Assembly (NCBI GenBank): GCA_922989275.2
Contig: OV277867.1
Location: 1-64,000, forward strand
Source: Gari tellinella
Lineage: Eukaryota > Mollusca > Bivalvia > Cardiida > Psammobiidae
Reading direction: 5' to 3'
Length of the DNA stretch: 64,000 nucleotides
Part shown: positions 45,238 to 55,400 of the stretch, in pieces
How positions within the stretch are numbered: position 1 is the first letter of the stretch
Layout of the letters: every line of letters begins with the position of its first letter
Made by a program: the position numbers and the translations under genes
The notes under the pieces: model-generated
What the model saw: the letters and a program-made list of their open reading frames with translations, nothing else
What the model was told of the DNA's origin: nothing
Database searches by the model: none

Positions 45238-45455
45238 AGCCCCTTCCCTGCTTAATCCGAGTTCAATAGTTATTTGCAAACCGTTTGGGTTCTGTTCAAA
45301 CGCCGCGTTACGCGGCGTTTGAACAGAATCCAAACTGTTTTAAAACTGATTTCAATTTTTCTTAAGTCAATAAATCTAAATTTTAACTTTGAGAAAAAAG
45401 CAGACCACAATTGTCTTAATTGATGACGTCATGACAGTGAAGGGGGTAAACTCAA
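45238..45455. mobile_element. Family D MITE
   Basis: Ends CCCCTTCCCTGCTTAAT and GACAGTGAAGGGGG. Core palindrome at 45281-45342 uses AACGCCGCG/CGCGGCGTT with GTTCA/TGAAC in place of GATCA/TGATC. Confidence 0.75.
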
Positions 45456-45471
45456 CAAGAAAATAAACAAC

Positions 45472-45721
45472 TACAGTGGAGAAAACGTTATTCTGTCCCA
45501 ATAAACGCGTTTACCCTAAAACTATAATTTTCACTGCAAATAGTTTGGAGCCAGATCAGACGCCGGGTAACCCGGCGTCTGATCAGGCTTCAAACTGTTT
45601 GCCACCAAGATAAACATGAATTATCAGAATTGTCAAAAATTTGTTCTTTTCTACGTTTTAGTGCTTTGCGTTTGCGTACGTTTGCGTTTAAACGGGAAAG
45701 AATAACAGATTCTCCACTGTA
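45472..45721. mobile_element. Family A MITE, 250 bp
   Basis: TACAGTGGAGAAAACG to CAGATTCTCCACTGTA; core palindrome 45537-45601. Confidence 0.9.
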
Positions 45722-45869
45722 AGACAAGCAGTCAAAACGGTCTACACATATATTGTAACAAAAAAGCAGAGCTCCCGATAAAGACAGTATCTCGTTACGA
45801 TTCGATAACTTATATATGTACATGACTTGTATATAGATCTACTGAAATAAAGAATCTTATCGATATGGA

Positions 45870-46107
45870 TACAGTGGAGAAGACGTTATTCTTTCCCAAT
45901 AAACGCCTAAATACGCTAAATCTGTTATTTCCATTGCAAACAGTTTGGAGCCAGATCAGACACCTGGATACCCGGCTTCTGACCAGGCTCCAAACTGGTT
46001 GTCATTCAAATAAATATAAACGGTCAGAATTTTCATAAAATTGTCACTTTCTGCATTTTATTACATTGCGTTTGTTTTAAACGGAAAATACGTATTTTCA
46101 TCCGTAG
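45870..46107. mobile_element. Family A MITE, decayed right end
   Basis: TACAGTGGAGAAGACG on the left; right end worn to GGAAAATACGTATTTTCATCCGTAGT. Core at 45937-45999 with CACCTGGATACCCGGCTTC. Confidence 0.75.
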
Positions 46108-46121
46108 TATTTCAAACCCTA

Positions 46122-46339
46122 CATTAGAGAATACGTTATTCTTGAAAGTAAAACCGATTATACTGAAACAATTATGTCTATTGCAACCACAGACTTCGAG
46201 TCCGGCTTCAACCTGTTTGCCATTTATATATTGGTAAATTGTCAAAACTTAAAAAACGGTAATTTTCTCCATTTAATTGCAATGCGTTTGCGTTTTTTAT
46301 ATAATTTAAACGGAACAAATAACGTTTTCTCCATTGTGA
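46122..46339. mobile_element. Family A MITE, decayed
   Basis: TACATTAGAGAATACG to AACGTTTTCTCCATTGTGA; the core keeps only the outer arms (GAGTCCGGCTTCAACCTGTTTG). Confidence 0.65.
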
Positions 46340-46442
46340 CATGTTCTCTTCACAAACGTCTATGTTTTGGCTACTAAATAGCATCGAATAGACATAATGA
46401 AGAAATGCTTAAACTGTCTTTTTTACCCTTATCTGGGGTCCT

Positions 46443-46675
46443 GGGGCCCGTTTTACTAAACTACTAACGCAAAATTTTTGCGTAAGTCAAAATCGTTTAA
46501 CTCTTATTTTTCGATCATAAACGTTTACGAACAGCAAATAGCCAGATCTGATCAGCGCGTCCTGTGATCTGGCTATTTGCTGTTTGTAGCAAGTGATAAT
46601 AACAAATATAAATTAAAATTTAAAATTTTGACTTACGCAAATAATTTGCGTAAGTTGTTTAGTAAAACGGGCCCC
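46443..46675. mobile_element. Family F MITE
   Basis: GGGGCCCGTTTTACTAAAC and GTTTAGTAAAACGGGCCCC ends with an inner TTACGCAAATAATTTGCGTAAG-type pair. The central palindrome is AACAGCAAATAGCCAGATC facing GATCTGGCTATTTGCTGTT, different in sequence from the other family F copy. Confidence 0.9.
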
Positions 46676-46779
46676 TGAACATGTAACCAAACAGAAAGCC
46701 TATATCAACAAACCCTTTCACTGGCAGGGCAGATTCCACTGCCAAATACAAACATTTTATATCCCGAGTAGACGCCATG

Positions 46780-47022
46780 TACAGTGGAGAATGTGTTATT
46801 CTTTCCCGTTTAAACGCAAACGTACGCATTACACTAAAACGTAGAAAAAGACAACCTATTGAAAATCTTGACCATTTGTTCTAATCTGAGTAGCAAACAG
46901 TTTAGAGCCTGATCAGACGCCGGGTTACCCGGCGTCTGTTCTGGCTCCAAACTGTTTGCAATGGGAACACTGTTTTAGCGTAAACGCGTTTATTGGGAAA
47001 GAATAACGTTTTCTCCACTGTA
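46780..47022. mobile_element. Family A MITE, 243 bp
   Basis: TACAGTGGAGAATGTG to AACGTTTTCTCCACTGTA; core palindrome 46894-46959. Confidence 0.9.
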
Positions 47023-47052
47023 ACACCACGCTTGCACAAATATGAGTCTATT

Positions 47053-47297
47053 TAACCCTTTCACTGCCAACGTTTTCGTGAGATTGTTTACCCCTTCACC
47101 GTTTCATTGTCGTCTGCTTCAATTTTGATGTTTGCAAGATCGTTTAAAAGTTAGATTCAATGAAGTATGACTAAGAAATATCGATACGAATGTCACACAG
47201 TTTGGATCCTGATCAGACGCCGCGTTACGCGGTGTCTGATTAGGATCCAAACTGTTTGCAAACGCGTTTTTATGCGTCATTGAGAGTGAAAGAGTAA
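47053..47297. mobile_element. Family D MITE
   Basis: TTAACCCTTTCACTGCC to GAGAGTGAAAGAGTAAA; core palindrome about 47195-47258 with CGCCGCGTTACGCGGTGTC. Confidence 0.82.
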
Positions 47298-47654
47298 AGA
47301 AATAATTCGACAGAACGTTTAATGTCTAATTAGCTCTTTTGCTGACAAGTGCGTCTTAAGTGACATTAATTTTGTAAAAGTTCTGGATTCGGATCAGACG
47401 TATATTATTATGTACCTCTATAATACATACTATCGGAATCCGATATTGAGGTGTTTAAGTTATTATGCCTAGAATTAATACTTTTGAAAATTCTATCAAA
47501 CATGTTTTATCAAACGATATTATTACAGTGAAAGAGTTAGCCGAATCTAAACACACAACAATATAGCAAACTGAAAAACAAGAAAGACTTGTTCACTCTA
47601 AGCAACAATACAACCCACATATGCCTAGTTCTTGGCGCTAGTTCCTGGTTTCAA

Positions 47655-48010
47655 CTCTTTCATTGACATTGGCAACAAACTGCGACTTTTCAAACTAATC
47701 TAACCCTGACCAGACGGCGCTTAATGCGGCGTCTGATCAGGATACAAACTGTTTGACACTCGTAACGATATTACTTTGAACAGTCAGAATGTCTTTTTGT
47801 TTTATATTGAAATTCCTATCACTAAATAGTGTAGACTCTGATCAGAGTCTACACTGTTTGCATATGTCCCTATTGTACATGTAGGCCCGAGTACAATGTT
47901 TATTTCATATATTTCTTAAATCAAAATACCTAAAATTTAAATTTGAGAAATAAAAGGAGACGACAATTGTTTAAAATTGATGACGCCATGCTAAAGAAGT
48001 AGCTAACACC
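47655..48010. repeat. Decayed family D-like elements
   Basis: CTCTTTCATTGACATTGGC (47658) begins a copy with a worn core at 47685-47758. A further palindrome GTGTAGACTCTGATCAGAGTCTACAC is at 47828-47853, a minimal perfect hairpin of the family E type. AGGAGACGACAATTGT follows. Confidence 0.6.
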
Positions 48011-48114
48011 ATAAATGGCGTCATTAGAGCGAAACTTTCAAAACCAAGAGCACAATAAAGACGTTTGAGCAGCGCTTGATATGGGTTTACATTGTTTTTT
48101 TTTTTAATGTTACT

Positions 48115-48570
48115 GAACCCCTTCACTGCCTTATCCCGAGAATAATGGTCATTTACAAACAGTTTGGATCCTGATCAGACACCAAGTAACTCGGAATCTG
48201 ATCAGGATCAAAACAATGTGACACTCATAACGATAGTACTTTAGTCAGTTTACTTTGATTCTAAATTTGAAAACTACCGTGGAGAATCTGTTATTCTTTC
48301 CCAATAAACGCGTTTACGCTAAAACTATTATTTGCTGTGCAAACAGTTTGGAGCCAGATCAGACGCCGGGTAACCCGGCGTCTGATCAGGCTCCAAACTG
48401 TTTGCCACCAAGATAAACAAGAATGATCAGAATTGTCCAAAAGTTGTTCTTTTCTACGTTTTAGCGCTTTGCGTTTGCGTACGTTTGCGTTTAAACGGGA
48501 AAGAATAACAGATTCTCCACTGTAACAGCAGACGACCATCATCTTAAGCAGATGACGTCATGGCATGGAA
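48115..48570. mobile_element. Family D MITE interrupted by a family A MITE
   Basis: Left part CCCCTTCACTGCC with a core at 48159-48222; right part ACAGCAGACGACCATC...GATGACGTCATGGCATGGAAGGGG. Removing 48275-48522 restores GAAAACTAACAGCAGACGAC, as in other copies, with the TA as target. Confidence 0.8.
48275..48524. mobile_element. Family A MITE, 250 bp, nested
   Basis: TACCGTGGAGAATCTG to CAGATTCTCCACTGTA inside the family D element; core palindrome 48340-48404. Confidence 0.9.
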
Positions 48571-48647
48571 GGGGTGACGTGTAGGCATACATGGATATAT
48601 TTAGAGACTACTCTATGACTAAATAACACTCAAATCCATAACGATGA

Positions 48648-48818
48648 ATACATACATTACGACCACCTCTCTATTACGACCACTAAAGTGTGTTAATCAT
48701 GAGGTGTTGCGACAGGTGACTTTTTAAAGCAAGGTGACAGTGCAACTGCTTTAAGCTGTCATCTGTTTTTTATAATGCCAGTTAGCCTTCGTTTTAGTGG
48801 TCGTAAAAATGTATATGA
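48648..48818. mobile_element. Family C MITE
   Basis: CATTACGACCACCTCTCTATTACGACCACTAAA on the left, TTTTAGTGGTCGTAAAAATG on the right; inner CAGGTGACTTTTTAAAGC and GCTTTAAGCTGTCATCTG. Confidence 0.75.
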
Positions 48819-48889
48819 GGGGCTGATATATTGACTCCTACGTGCATACTACAAAGTAAAATACTACAAAGTAAAAGCAGGGTCCATGC

Positions 48890-48982
48890 TTATAAAGCGT
48901 TTGAGTTTAGTCTTACATCATTCTCAAGCAAATGATTGAGCACAAACTCAGACTCAATTCAAACACTTTATAAGCACTGGAC
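48890..48982. repeat. Hairpin repeat related to 35390-35535
   Basis: CTTATAAAGCGTTTGAGTTTAG faces GACTCAATTCAAACACTTTATAAG around a short loop. Confidence 0.7.
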
Positions 48983-49054
48983 CAGTCGTATCAGGATCCA
49001 AACTGTTTGCAAATGTAAGTAATGTCGGCCTTGGCAATAAATGGGTTAAATGTG

Positions 49055-49237
49055 TACAGCGGCGAACACGTCATTAGTTTTCGTGTAAATGACACTTAAG
49101 TATCATGTCTATTTATATCTGAGTGCAAAAACTGTTTGGTCCAGATCAGACGCCGGGTTACCAAACTGTTTGCAATGGACATACAGTTTTATAGCATAAC
49201 ACATTTATTGGAAAACAACACCGTCTTCTCCACTGTA
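49055..49237. mobile_element. Family A MITE, 183 bp, shortened
   Basis: TACAGCGGCGAACACG to CGTCTTCTCCACTGTA; the core retains GTCCAGATCAGACGCCGGG and then jumps to CCAAACTGTTTG, so most of the right arm is deleted. Confidence 0.75.
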
Positions 49238-49293
49238 CCAGTATATACATGTACTACACATTATTCTGTCCATCCTGCATGTCGCTCTCTCAC

Positions 49294-49414
49294 CTTTTCA
49301 CCACCAAGAGCGATTATAATACCATTGCAGACAGTTATTGGGGAGAACCCTCACTTTATCATAGATTATAGCAACAGTTTTATAGTCGACAGTGATATGG
49401 CAGTGAAAGGGTAA
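49294..49414. mobile_element. Family D-like MITE, short
   Basis: CCTTTTCACCACCAAGAG to ATGGCAGTGAAAGGGTAA with no palindromic core visible. Confidence 0.45.
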
Positions 49415-49618
49415 CAGTTGTAAATTGATAGCAACAATGACTACCTTTGATCACATGGAAACCTTTGTATGATCAAGGTTTCCTCTGTTGTTGAACAAAT
49501 TACCATTTCATGCTTGCCTTTTTCGGGGCTGTTTCCAAACTCTGGTCAGGATTTACACTGTTTGCCAAATATACATATTCTGGTTTCAACGCGCAGGAAG
49601 CGTAAAATGGTTCATCAT

Positions 49619-49855
49619 ATTGCAGTTTAACCTCTCTAATACAACCACCTCTCTGTTACAACCACCTCTCTATTTTTATATTACGAACACTAAAATGAAG
49701 GCTAATTGATTGTATAAAAGACTGGTGGCAGCTTAAAGCAATGTGACGGTAAAACAGAAAGCTTTCAATTTACTCTCACCTTGCTTTAAGCAATTACCTG
49801 TGGTAAACATCTAATAATCAGTACATTTTTGTCGTAATAGAGAGGTTTTACTGTA
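49619..49855. mobile_element. Family C MITE, ~237 bp (reference copy)
   Basis: Left TATTGCAGTTTAACCTCTC then two ACAACCACCTCTCT units; right GTCGTAATAGAGAGGTTTTACTGTA. Inner arms: TGGCAGCTTAAAGCAATGTG...GTAAAACAGAAAGC and CTTGCTTTAAGC. Confidence 0.82.
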
Positions 49856-49904
49856 CACATAGAAGCGATGCATTCATTAACTGTTATAATGTCAGATAAG
49901 TAAT

Positions 49905-50117
49905 TAACCCATTCACTATCATGGCGTGAGAGCACTTGTACTTTTATCTCTTCAAAAAGTTGGGATCCCAGTCAGACCCCGAGTAAAACGTCTAATCAGG
50001 ATATTGTCTGTTTTTGTCATTCGTGGTGTATTCGATCACTTTTCCTAGACTGTGCAGTCGTTAAATTACAACAGGCTGTAATTTTAAGCAGACGGTATTG
50101 TGTCAGTGAATGGGTTA
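49905..50117. mobile_element. Family D MITE
   Basis: TTAACCCATTCACTATCATGG to GTGTCAGTGAATGGGTTAA, decayed core (49955-50020). Confidence 0.72.
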
Positions 50118-50388
50118 AATATACTTATTCACTTATGTGGATTGATTTTAATAGAGGACTAGAGTAATTTGAAGACCGCTATACAATTCAAAACGACACT
50201 CTAAGGGTTACACATTGGACATTTTGAGATACAGTTCTGTGCGCTGACATCAATTAATTTAAAAACGCTGTTAGACATTTTTTAGAAGTTAGAATAAATT
50301 CCTTTGTAACTATCAAACTTGTTTCATGGCACCAACTTGATATTTTTTTCTCGTCTCCCAATCAACTTTACCTACTTCTACTCTTACA

Positions 50389-50535
50389 ACAACAGTAAAA
50401 CCTCTCTAGTACGACCACCTCTCTGTTACAACTACTTTTCTATTACGACCGATAAACCGAAGGCTAATTGATTCTATAAAGGACAGATGGCAGCTTAAAG
50501 CAAGGTGACAGTAAAACAGAAAGCTTCTTTAGAAA
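50389..50535. mobile_element. Family C MITE, left half only
   Basis: CAGTAAAACCTCTCTAGTACG to GTGACAGTAAAACAGAAAGC; the right half is missing and sequence passes toward the 24-bp minisatellite. Confidence 0.7.
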
Positions 50536-50579
50536 GGCTCTTTATACAAAAGAATCTACATCAACTGTAACACCTGCAA

Positions 50580-51290
50580 CACCACGATGTTCTTCACTGC
50601 AAGCGCTAGATCTACTTTTCACTGCAATTACTAGACCTACTTTTCACTGCAATTACTAGACCTACTTTTCACTGCAATTACTAGACCTACTTTTTTCACT
50701 GCAATTACTAGACCTACTTTTCACTGCAATAACTAGACCTACTTTTCACTGCAATTACTAGACCTACTTTTAACTGCAATAACTAGACCTACTTTTCACT
50801 GCAATTACTAGACCTACTTTTCACTGCAATTACTAGACCTACTTTTCACTGCAATAACTAGACCTACTTTTTCACTGCAATTACTAGACCTACTTTTTCA
50901 CTGCAATTACTAGACCTACTTTTCACTGCAATTACTAGACCTACTTTTCACTGCAATAACTAGACCTACTTTTCACTGAAATTACTAGACCTACTTTTCA
51001 CTGCAATTACTAGACCTACTTTTCCCCCCACTTCAATTACTAGATCTACTTAACTTCAATTACTAGATCTACTTAACTTCAATTATTAGATCTATTTCAC
51101 TACAGTTACTAGATCTACTTCATTTCAATTACTAGATCTGCTTCAAGTCCATTACTGTATCTACTTTTCTTCAATTACTAGATCTACTTCACAGGAATTA
51201 CTAGATATACGTCCACTGCAATCGCTAGATTTGTTTCATTGCAATTACTATATCTACTTCATAGCAATTCCTATACCTATTTCACTTCAA
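50580..51290. repeat. 24-bp minisatellite, block 1
   Basis: About 28 units of TTTTCACTGCAATTACTAGA-CCTAC. They are regular to 51020 and then increasingly diverged (CTTCAATTACTAGATCTA). The same unit forms block 2 at 53097. Confidence 0.92.
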
Positions 51291-51306
51291 CAGTGATGGC
51301 TCTTAA

Positions 51307-51822
51307 AGAGGCTCGCAACCGGATTTAGCATTAAAAATATATGTCAAATGCTTATATAAATGGGTAAGATTTAGTTTAGGATAATAAATTCTGTTAAAAA
51401 ATGCATTTCAAAAAAAAGGAAAAGAAGAAGCTCTGGTGGGATTCGAACCCTTGACCCTTCATGCGGAGACAAACATGAAAAATGAGGAAGCGCCTTTACC
51501 ACCTCGGCTACCAGCGCTCTCTATATATATGGTAGCGAATTAACGTACTTCACTGGTAGCGATCGATAATACTTTATTCGGCTTGGGTTTATGTCTGAGC
51601 CCGTGTAGAGAAGCAACAACAACAACTATACCGTCAGCTGCCGCTATAGAAAAACGATGGAAAATATCTAAAAAAAAAACTAAGATTCGGTGACGATTCT
51701 TGAGACTTTTTTTGGACTGATCATATTTTTTTAATGTCAGAAGCCAAATAATGCCACACATTTGCTTTTATTTGAGTATTTTATTTTATTTTGACAAGTT
51801 CACCATCCGGTTGCGAGTCCCT
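51307..51822. mobile_element. 516-bp element flanked by TTAA
   Basis: AGAGGCTCGCAACCGGAT at the left end is matched by ATCCGGTTGCGAGTCCCT at the right end. TTAA lies directly outside at 51303-51306 and 51823-51826, as for piggyBac-type insertions. No transposase frame; it carries the tRNA-like sequence at 51431-51518. It interrupts the 24-bp minisatellite region. Confidence 0.75.
51431..51518 (-). ncRNA. tRNA-like sequence (pseudo-tRNA or SINE head)
   Basis: On the minus strand: GCGCTGGTAGCCGAGGTGGT (A-box like, D stem GCC/GGC) and GGGTTCGAATCCC (B box). The 3' CAGAGC pairs with the 5' GCGCTG at five of six positions. The middle has an oversized arm (TTCATG...CATGAA) in place of a normal 5+7+5 anticodon arm, and the T stem has two mismatches. 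A working tRNA is unlikely. Confidence 0.5.
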
Positions 51823-51829
51823 TTAATAA

Positions 51830-52005
51830 AGGAACCACCTGATCAGGAGCTGCACTGCTTGCAAGTATGAAATATACTGTAAAGATATAGCCATAATTAA
51901 ATATAAGTATACCGGCTCTACATGTCAAAAGACATTTCAAATTCTATACTAGAACGAGGATTGAGCTGAACTCTATCCATGACAAGCTCCAGCTCTGAAG
52001 ACAAT
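51830..52005. other. Decayed palindrome flank
   Basis: GGAACCACCTGATCAGGAGC near 51831 may be a worn family E/D half core. Nothing else recognised. Confidence 0.35.
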
Positions 52006-52255
52006 TACAGTGGAGAATCTGTTATTCTTTCCCAATAAACGCGTTTACGCTAAATCTATTATTTGCAGTGCAAATAGTTTGGAGCCAGATCAGACGCCGG
52101 GTAACCCGGCGTATGATCAGGCTCCAAACTGTTTGCCACCAAGATAAACATGAAATATCAGAATTGTCCAAAAGTTGTTCTTTTCCACGTTTTAGTGCTT
52201 TGCGTTTGCGTACGTTTGCGTTTAAACGGGAAAGAATAACAGATTCTCCACTGTA
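52006..52255. mobile_element. Family A MITE, 250 bp
   Basis: TACAGTGGAGAATCTG to CAGATTCTCCACTGTA; core palindrome 52070-52134 with one mismatch (GTATGATC for GTCTGATC). Confidence 0.92.
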
Positions 52256-52259
52256 GCCA

Positions 52260-52790
52260 CTTAAAGCTGTCCGAAAGTTAAGCGGGGTGTGCATTCAGGA
52301 ACATCTGCTATACTTTCAGAATGCTTTAAGATAAAAGCTGATGGGATATAGAAATAAAAAGTACGGCTTTGTACTTGTCAAAGGGGGATAATGAATGACA
52401 AAGAAACTTGTTGAGTCCCTCATTACTCCCCTTGCATGATATGATGCCGAATAGAGACAGCAAGTTTCTCTGTACATACCTACGATATATACTCATAAAA
52501 ATACAGTAATGCAAATAGTTATTTTCAAAAATAACTACCCCTGTTTCCAATAGCGAACAACGATCGGGAATATCCTTGTCTCCAACATTTGTGAGATCAC
52601 TTTGATGACGCCACTCCAACGTCACTATTTATAAAGGCGTTTTTACTTCACTGGGGTTCTAAAATATGCATATTACTTTAAAAATACATTTATGTGATGC
52701 TCTTTAATTGCTATTTTAAATTTTATAATTTATCTTACAGGTAAATACTAGTAGATAAAAGTATCTGTCTACAGGTGGTAATATCTAAAT
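52260..52790. other. No recognisable gene
   Basis: A minus-strand frame of 99 codons (52326-52625) has no recognisable motif. The rest is AT-rich. Confidence 0.45.
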
Positions 52791-52798
52791 AAAGATAA

Positions 52799-52913
52799 AT
52801 GTAATAGCAAGCATGTTTTATGCATTTATTTTACACTTTTCATAATACCGCTACCGGTTTCAATATATTGTTAAACGGAAAAAGAAATGCATAAAACATG
52901 CTTGCTATTACAC
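52799..52913. repeat. Short palindromic element with 28-bp arms
   Basis: TGTAATAGCAAGCATGTTTTATGCATTT faces AAATGCATAAAACATGC...TATTACA. A TCTTACAGGTAA word lies on both sides (52734 and 52930), possibly a flanking duplication. Confidence 0.8.
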
Positions 52914-52990
52914 TTATTTTTATTTAAATCTTACAGGTAATTTATCTTACAAGTTGATTGTTAGTTAAATCTATTTTGTTAAAAATTATT

Positions 52991-53080
52991 TGTTTCAGTC
53001 GGTTAATAGCTTCTAGCTAATGATAAATCTATGTTTGTAAACACCCGACTATAAATAAAGTATCTTGTATCTTGTCACAA
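52991..53080. repeat. SINE/LINE-like 3' tail
   Basis: GTCGGTTAATAGCTTCTAGC...CCCGACTATAAATAAAGTATCTTGTATCTTGT, with an AATAAA-like word and a short tandem tail. This is the uninterrupted counterpart of the sequence split at 33752/34522. Confidence 0.6.
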
Positions 53081-53096
53081 CTTTATATAATTCACT

Positions 53097-54000
53097 GTAA
53101 CTCCCATGTCTACTTCATTGCAATTACTATACCTATTTCACTTCAACAACTACATGTACATCTACTTCATTGCAACATCCTGATCGTTTTGACAATTTAT
53201 ATGTCTACTTCACTGAAATCACTTAGTCTACGTCACTGCAATGGCTAGATCTACTTCACTGCAATTACTAGAGCTACTTCACTGCAATTACTATATCTAC
53301 GTTCACTGCAATAACTAGATCTACGTTCACTGCAATAACTAGATCTACGTTCACTGCAATAACTAGATCTACGGTTCACTGCAATTACTAGAACTACTTC
53401 ACTGCAATTATTAGATCTACGTTCACTGCAATTACTAGATCTACGTTCACTGCAATAACTAGATCTACGTTCACTGCAATTATTAGATCTACGTTCACTG
53501 CAATAACTAGATCTACGGTTCACTGCAATTACTAGAGCTACTTCACTGCAATTACTATATCTACGTTCACTGCAATAACTAGGTCTACGTTCACTGCAAT
53601 AACTAGATCTACGGTTCACTGCAATTATTAGGTCTACGTTCACTGCAATAACTAGATCTACGTTCACTGCAATTATTAGATCTACGTTCACTGCAATAAC
53701 TAGATCTACGGTTCACTGCAATTACTAGAGCTACTTCACTGCAATTACTAGATCTAATTCACTGCAATCACTAGGTCTACCTTCAGATCATCGACTACTT
53801 TTATTACTATTACTAGATTTACATCACTGCAACAACTCGATCTACCTCACTGCAATTTCTAGTTCTAATCACTGCAATGACTAGACATACTTTCTTTTCA
53901 CTGTAATCACTCAATCTATGAACACAACAACAACTAGATCTACGTCACTGCAATAACTAATTCTACTTCACTGCAACAAATACATGACCCTTCCCACAAC
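53097..54000. repeat. 24-bp minisatellite, block 2
   Basis: About 35 units of TCACTGCAATAACTAGATCT-ACGT; the middle (53270-53740) is the most homogeneous and shows higher-order groups (GTTCACTGCAATTATTAGATC). Confidence 0.92.
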
Positions 54001-54084
54001 TATATATACACCCCTGCAACAGTAAGAATCAATTCCATCAGAATTAATTTACTCCCGAATCCTGCTCTTCAATCATGTTAAAAG

Positions 54085-54577
54085 GTACAAGTGAAAAGGT
54101 GTTTAAACGCAAACAAAACGCAAACGCATTGCGATAAAATGCACTATGTACAGTGGAGAAAACGTTATTCTTTCCCGTTTAAACGCAAACGTACGCAAAC
54201 GCAAAGTATTTAAACATAGAAAAGTGCACCTTTTGGACAATTCTGATAATTCATGTTTATCTTGGTGGCAAACAGTTTGGAGCCTGATCAGACGCCGGGT
54301 TACCCGGCGTCTGATCTGGCTCCAAACTGTTTGCAATGGAAAAAATGGTTTTAGCGTAAACGCGTTTATTGGGAAAGAATAACGTTTTCGCCACTGTATG
54401 ATAATTATGCCAACGTGTTGACAGTTCTGACCATTCATTTAAATCTGAGTGGTAAACAGTTTGAAGACTGATCAGACGCCGGGTGTCTCCGCGACTGATC
54501 TGGCTCCAATGTTTGCAACGGAAATAAGTTTTAGCATAAACGCATTTATTTGGTAAAATAATATCTTCTCCACTGTA
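54085..54577. mobile_element. Family A MITE split by a younger family A MITE
   Basis: The older copy has its left arm at about 54099-54148 (GTTTAAACGCAAACAAAACGC...TGCGATAAAATG). It continues at 54399 with TCTGACCATTCATTTAAATC, a worn core (54451-54515) and ATCTTCTCCACTGTA. The younger 250-bp copy (54149-54398) inserted at a TA. Confidence 0.82.
54149..54398. mobile_element. Family A MITE, 250 bp, nested
   Basis: TACAGTGGAGAAAACG to AACGTTTTCGCCACTGTA, core palindrome 54267-54332. One terminal substitution (CGCC for CTCC). Confidence 0.92.
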
Positions 54578-54589
54578 TGTCCACTTTCA

Positions 54590-54780
54590 CTGTACAATGT
54601 AACAACTATATTTACTTCTACTACAACTCGATCTACTTCACAGCGACATATAGACCTAGTGTGACTATATTATCTAGATCTACCGTCTCTGGAACAGCGT
54701 GATCTAATCACACTGCAACAATATTGTTCTACTTTCACTTCAACAACTACATCTACTTCTGCAACCATTTCAGCTACAGT
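54590..54780. repeat. Degenerate 24-bp minisatellite, block 3
   Basis: Scattered CAACTAYATCTACTTC units; the same motif continues at 55245-55400 (CACTGCAACTGCTAAATCTACG). Probably the worn edge of the array at 53097, separated from it by insertions. Confidence 0.65.
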
Positions 54781-54889
54781 TGATCCTGTGTTCAACCATC
54801 ACTTACTGAACATGCATGCTGGCCGCTTAGTACAGGACACTCGTGCAAACGGCTCGTGTAGGAACTGTTTGCCTGACGTGTGTCCTCAG

Positions 54890-55180
54890 GGCTGCCATTT
54901 CTCCGGATTTTTCCTAAATCTCCGGATTTTCTCCAAGTATATGTTAGCTTAAAGCAGGCTGAATGTACAGCAGAATGCGCCTTAAGGCGCATTGTGCTTT
55001 ACTTACAGCCTGCGTTAAGAAGTCGCTTGTCAATAAAACAAGAAACAGGCTATGGGGTAAAGTTACGATTCGTAAAATCGCACTTGAAAAATGCAACTTT
55101 GGAAATCTTAGGATTTTTCATGTCAACTTATGGCAGCCCTGTGTCCTGTATTAAGCTGTCACCTGTCATGAATGACTAAT
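54890..55180. mobile_element. Hairpin element of the AGCTTAAAGCAGGCTGAA type
   Basis: AGCTTAAAGCAGGCTGAATGTAC...GCGCCTTAAGGCGC...TACTTACAGCCTGCGTTAAG, and further right TTAAGCTGTCACCTGTC. Similar halves occur at 700-815, 31300 and 63390. CTCCGGATTT repeats precede it. Confidence 0.6.
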
Positions 55181-55244
55181 ACACACGTATAATCTTTTAT
55201 TGGTATCTTAATAAAGACTTCAACGGCAGTTGTAAATTTTCATA

Positions 55245-55400
55245 CAGTTTCACTGCAACTGCTAAATCTACGTTCACCGCAAATACTTATTCTACGTACA
55301 CGACAACATCTAATCTACTTTCACAGCAACTTCTAATTAATCTACATACACTGCAAATTCTACATCCACGTACACTACAAATTCTAATTCTACAATCACT
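55245..55400. repeat. Degenerate 24-bp minisatellite, block 4
   Basis: CACTGCAACTGCTAAATCTACGTTCACCGCAAATACTTATTC and similar; irregular spacing. Confidence 0.6.

Noticed and set aside
51431..51518. Functional tRNA-Ser/Leu gene
   Set aside because: Oversized abnormal anticodon region and mismatched T stem.
53251..53691. 146-codon Ser/Arg/Cys-rich minus-strand frame
   Set aside because: Read-through of the 24-bp minisatellite; eight codons per unit.
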